A DNA stretch of 6,998 nucleotides from Litoreibacter sp. Its GTDB lineage: Bacteria > Pseudomonadota > Alphaproteobacteria > Rhodobacterales > Rhodobacteraceae. The notes beneath the pieces are model-generated. The model was not told the DNA's origin and made no database searches. It saw only the letters and a list, made by a program, of their open reading frames with translations. Below are positions 5,736 to 6,998 of the stretch, piece after piece (position 1 is the stretch's first letter; every line of letters begins with the position of its first letter). The DNA lies in the NCBI GenBank assembly GCA_013042765.1, contig JABDPP010000116.1, positions 1-6,998 on the forward strand. The letters are read 5' to 3'. The position numbers and the translations under genes were made by a program.

Positions 5736-6734
5736 ATGACGACCACAGTCGCAATCAACGGATTTGGACGGATCGGACGGTGCACCTTGGCACATATCAC
5801 CGAGGCCGCTCGCAACGACGTTCAGGTGGTCGCCATCAATGCAACTGGCCCGATCGAGACCAACGCTCACTTGCTGAAATATGACAGCGTCCATGGCCGC
5901 TTCCCCGGAGAGGTCCGGGTCGAAGGCGATACGATGGATCTCGGCCGCGGCCCGATGAAGGTCTTCTCCACATACAATCCCGAAGAACTGGACTGGGAAG
6001 GCGTCGATGTCGTTCTCGAATGTACCGGGAAATTCAATTCCGGCGAACAGTCCAAGGTCCATCTGGAGCGCGGCGCCGAACGCGTCCTGATCTCCGCGCC
6101 CGCCAAGAATGTCGACAAGACCATAGTCTACGGTGTGAACCACCGCGACATGGAGCCCGCCAACAAGATCATCTCAAACGGCTCCTGCACCACCAACTGC
6201 CTCGCCCCGCTTGCCAAGGTCCTAAATGACATGATCGGCATCGAGCGCGGCATCATGACCACGATCCACAGCTATACCGGCGACCAGCCGACGCTGGACC
6301 GCCGTCATAAGGATCTTTACCGCGCCCGCGCCGCCGCCATGGCGATGATCCCGACCTCTACCGGCGCGGCGAAAGCCCTTGGCGAGGTTCTGCCGGAACT
6401 GGCCGGCAAGCTCGACGGAACCGCCATGCGCGTGCCGACCCCGAACGTCTCCGCGGTTGACCTGACCTTTGAGGCCTCCAAGGATGTTACCGTCGCGGAT
6501 GTGAATTCGATCATGGAAGAAGCCGCGAATGGCCACATGGGCGCTGTTCTCGCCTATGATCCGGAGCAGAAAGTGTCCATCGACTTCAATCACACCAACC
6601 ACTCCTCGATCTTCGCGCCGGACCAGACCAAGGTCGTGGGCGGTCGCACCGTTCGGGTTCTGGCCTGGTATGACAACGAGTGGGGCTTCTCCTGCCGCAT
6701 GGCAGATGTCGCCGCCGCGATGGGGCGCCTGTAA
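5736..6734 (+). CDS. gap: Type I glyceraldehyde-3-phosphate dehydrogenase (332 aa), probable NADP-tolerant/gluconeogenic paralogue
   Basis: Cytoplasmic GAPDH interconverting glyceraldehyde 3-phosphate and 1,3-bisphosphoglycerate. Rossmann motif NGFGRIGR at 8-15; catalytic Cys151 in SNGSCTTNC (family norm SNASCTTNC, so Ala to Gly at 149); catalytic His178 in TIHSYTGDQ; late motifs VPTPNVSAVDLTFE and AWYDNEWGFSCRMADVAAAMG. Length is normal. Odd point: after the second beta strand the sequence is INATGPIE (Ala36). NAD-specific enzymes have Asp here, which repels the NADP 2'-phosphate. The two other classical selectivity positions, Leu-Pro in Bacillus GAPDH, are Arg189-Arg190 (LDRRHKDL). All three changes favour NADP or dual use, as in GapB-type enzymes; this is inference. 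Start: ATG 5736 gives MTTTVAINGFGRIGR as in relatives, with GGAGAG (5723-5728) at 7 bases. ATG 5721 would add five residues, with AGAGGG 9 bases upstream, and cannot be excluded. Two LacI-type operators lie upstream. Confidence 0.97.
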   Translation: MTTTVAINGFGRIGRCTLAHITEAARNDVQVVAINATGPIETNAHLLKYDSVHGRFPGEVRVEGDTMDLGRGPMKVFSTYNPEELDWEGVDVVLECTGKFNSGEQSKVHLERGAERVLISAPAKNVDKTIVYGVNHRDMEPANKIISNGSCTTNCLAPLAKVLNDMIGIERGIMTTIHSYTGDQPTLDRRHKDLYRARAAAMAMIPTSTGAAKALGEVLPELAGKLDGTAMRVPTPNVSAVDLTFEASKDVTVADVNSIMEEAANGHMGAVLAYDPEQKVSIDFNHTNHSSIFAPDQTKVVGGRTVRVLAWYDNEWGFSCRMADVAAAMGRL

Positions 6735-6771
6735 TCAGGCCGCCCCGCCCCGCATCCGGGCGCACCGAGCC

Positions 6772-6915
6772 ATGACAAACCGCCTCGCGCTGATCCTGGC
6801 AATATTGATCCTCGGGACCCTGGCCGCCGACCTCTTGGTATTCGGCTGGGATCTGCACGTGTTTCTCGGCAAGAAATTCCTCGAATTCACCGAATATCTT
6901 GCCTTTTGGCGGTAA
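6772..6915 (+). CDS. Small hypothetical membrane protein downstream of gap (47 aa)
   Basis: No known function. A 47-residue product starts MTNRLALILAILILG: one hydrophobic helix (about residues 4-25), then an amphipathic segment with HVFLGKKFLEF and a C-terminal LAFWR. One transmembrane pass or a membrane anchor is likely. It begins 37 bp after the gap stop on the same strand and is probably read from the gap transcript. Upstream of the ATG only a weak CCGAG-like ribosome site is seen. I recall short proteins of this type, with a similar start and a C-terminal aromatic-Arg ending, in other Rhodobacteraceae, but could not check it. The frame upstream of this ATG is the shadow of gap. It may be missed by annotation because of its size. 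Confidence 0.7.
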   Translation: MTNRLALILAILILGTLAADLLVFGWDLHVFLGKKFLEFTEYLAFWR

Positions 6916-6958
6916 TCCGGACGGTTTCTTAACCCGTTCGAACTCCGCCTAACCGGTT

Positions 6959-6974
6959 CTTAATCGAGATTAAG
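6959..6974. repeat. Inverted repeat CTTAATC-GA-GATTAAG
   Basis: Perfect 7-bp arms around a 2-base centre. It belongs to a dense group with GTTCGAAC (6936-6943) and AACCGGTT (6951-6958), and with a direct repeat of GGTTTCTTAA (6923-6932) and GGTTCTTAA (6955-6963). The two-base centre argues for protein-binding DNA more than an RNA hairpin. No T-run follows, so it is not a standard terminator. Confidence 0.5.
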
Positions 6975-6984
6975 CACCCGTTAA
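6970..6984 (+). promoter_or_regulatory. Candidate CtrA-type box TTAA-N7-TTAA
   Basis: TTAA (6970-6973), seven bases (GCACCCG), TTAA (6981-6984) is an exact match to the CtrA response-regulator core known from alphaproteobacteria. It overlaps the right arm of the neighbouring palindrome. The regulated gene, if any, would lie beyond the right edge. ATG at 6992 has no ribosome site and too little sequence to call. Confidence 0.4.
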
Positions 6985-6998
6985 TCACCTGATGACAT

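Noticed and set aside
6992..6998. ATG at 6992 as the next gene
   Set aside because: Only seven bases remain and no ribosome-binding site precedes it.

Overview
This window looks like ordinary housekeeping chromosome from an alphaproteobacterium, most likely a member of the Rhodobacteraceae (roseobacter group). It is GC-rich, the PurL, transketolase and GAPDH proteins read like the versions I remember from that family, and the gene order purL - bolA - grxD followed by tkt - coiled-coil gene - zapA - gap fits. One intergenic sequence also resembles a short palindromic element I associate with Rhodobacteraceae. These assignments come from recalled family sequences and motifs, not from a database search. 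I see no mobile element, CRISPR array, tRNA, rRNA, phage gene or defence gene, and no island of unusual base composition.

Layout. 1-1371 (+) is the 3' two-thirds of purL, cut by the left window edge. 1469-1705 (+) is a small BolA/IbaG-type protein and 1710-2072 (+) the CGFS monothiol glutaredoxin GrxD. These two are 4 bp apart and probably one transcript; together they form the known BolA-Grx iron-sulfur partnership. At 2085-2156 lie a short palindromic element and a strong bidirectional terminator that ends grxD from one side and transketolase from the other. 2181-4220 (-) is transketolase, for which I prefer a GTG start. 4221-4509 is a divergent promoter region. 4510-5121 (+) is an Ala/Glu-rich coiled-coil protein whose stop is one base from zapA (5123-5506, +). 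This matches the ZauP-ZapA Z-ring pair described in Caulobacter. 5507-5735 is a regulatory region with two near-identical LacI-type operators 41 bp apart upstream of a likely promoter. 5736-6734 (+) is a glyceraldehyde-3-phosphate dehydrogenase, followed by a 47-residue membrane miniprotein (6772-6915, +). The last 83 bases are AT-richer, full of small palindromes, and hold an exact TTAA-N7-TTAA (CtrA-type) box.

How it fits together. Transketolase and GAPDH are central carbon enzymes. The GAPDH lacks the NAD-selecting Asp and has two Arg at the neighbouring selectivity positions, so it may use NADP(H) and run in the gluconeogenic direction. The tandem operators in front of it match what I recall of the CceR carbon-flux regulator. 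I found no unknown large system. The points most worth checking are the GAPDH cofactor site together with its operators, the ZauP-ZapA pair, the transketolase start, and the CtrA-type box at the right edge.
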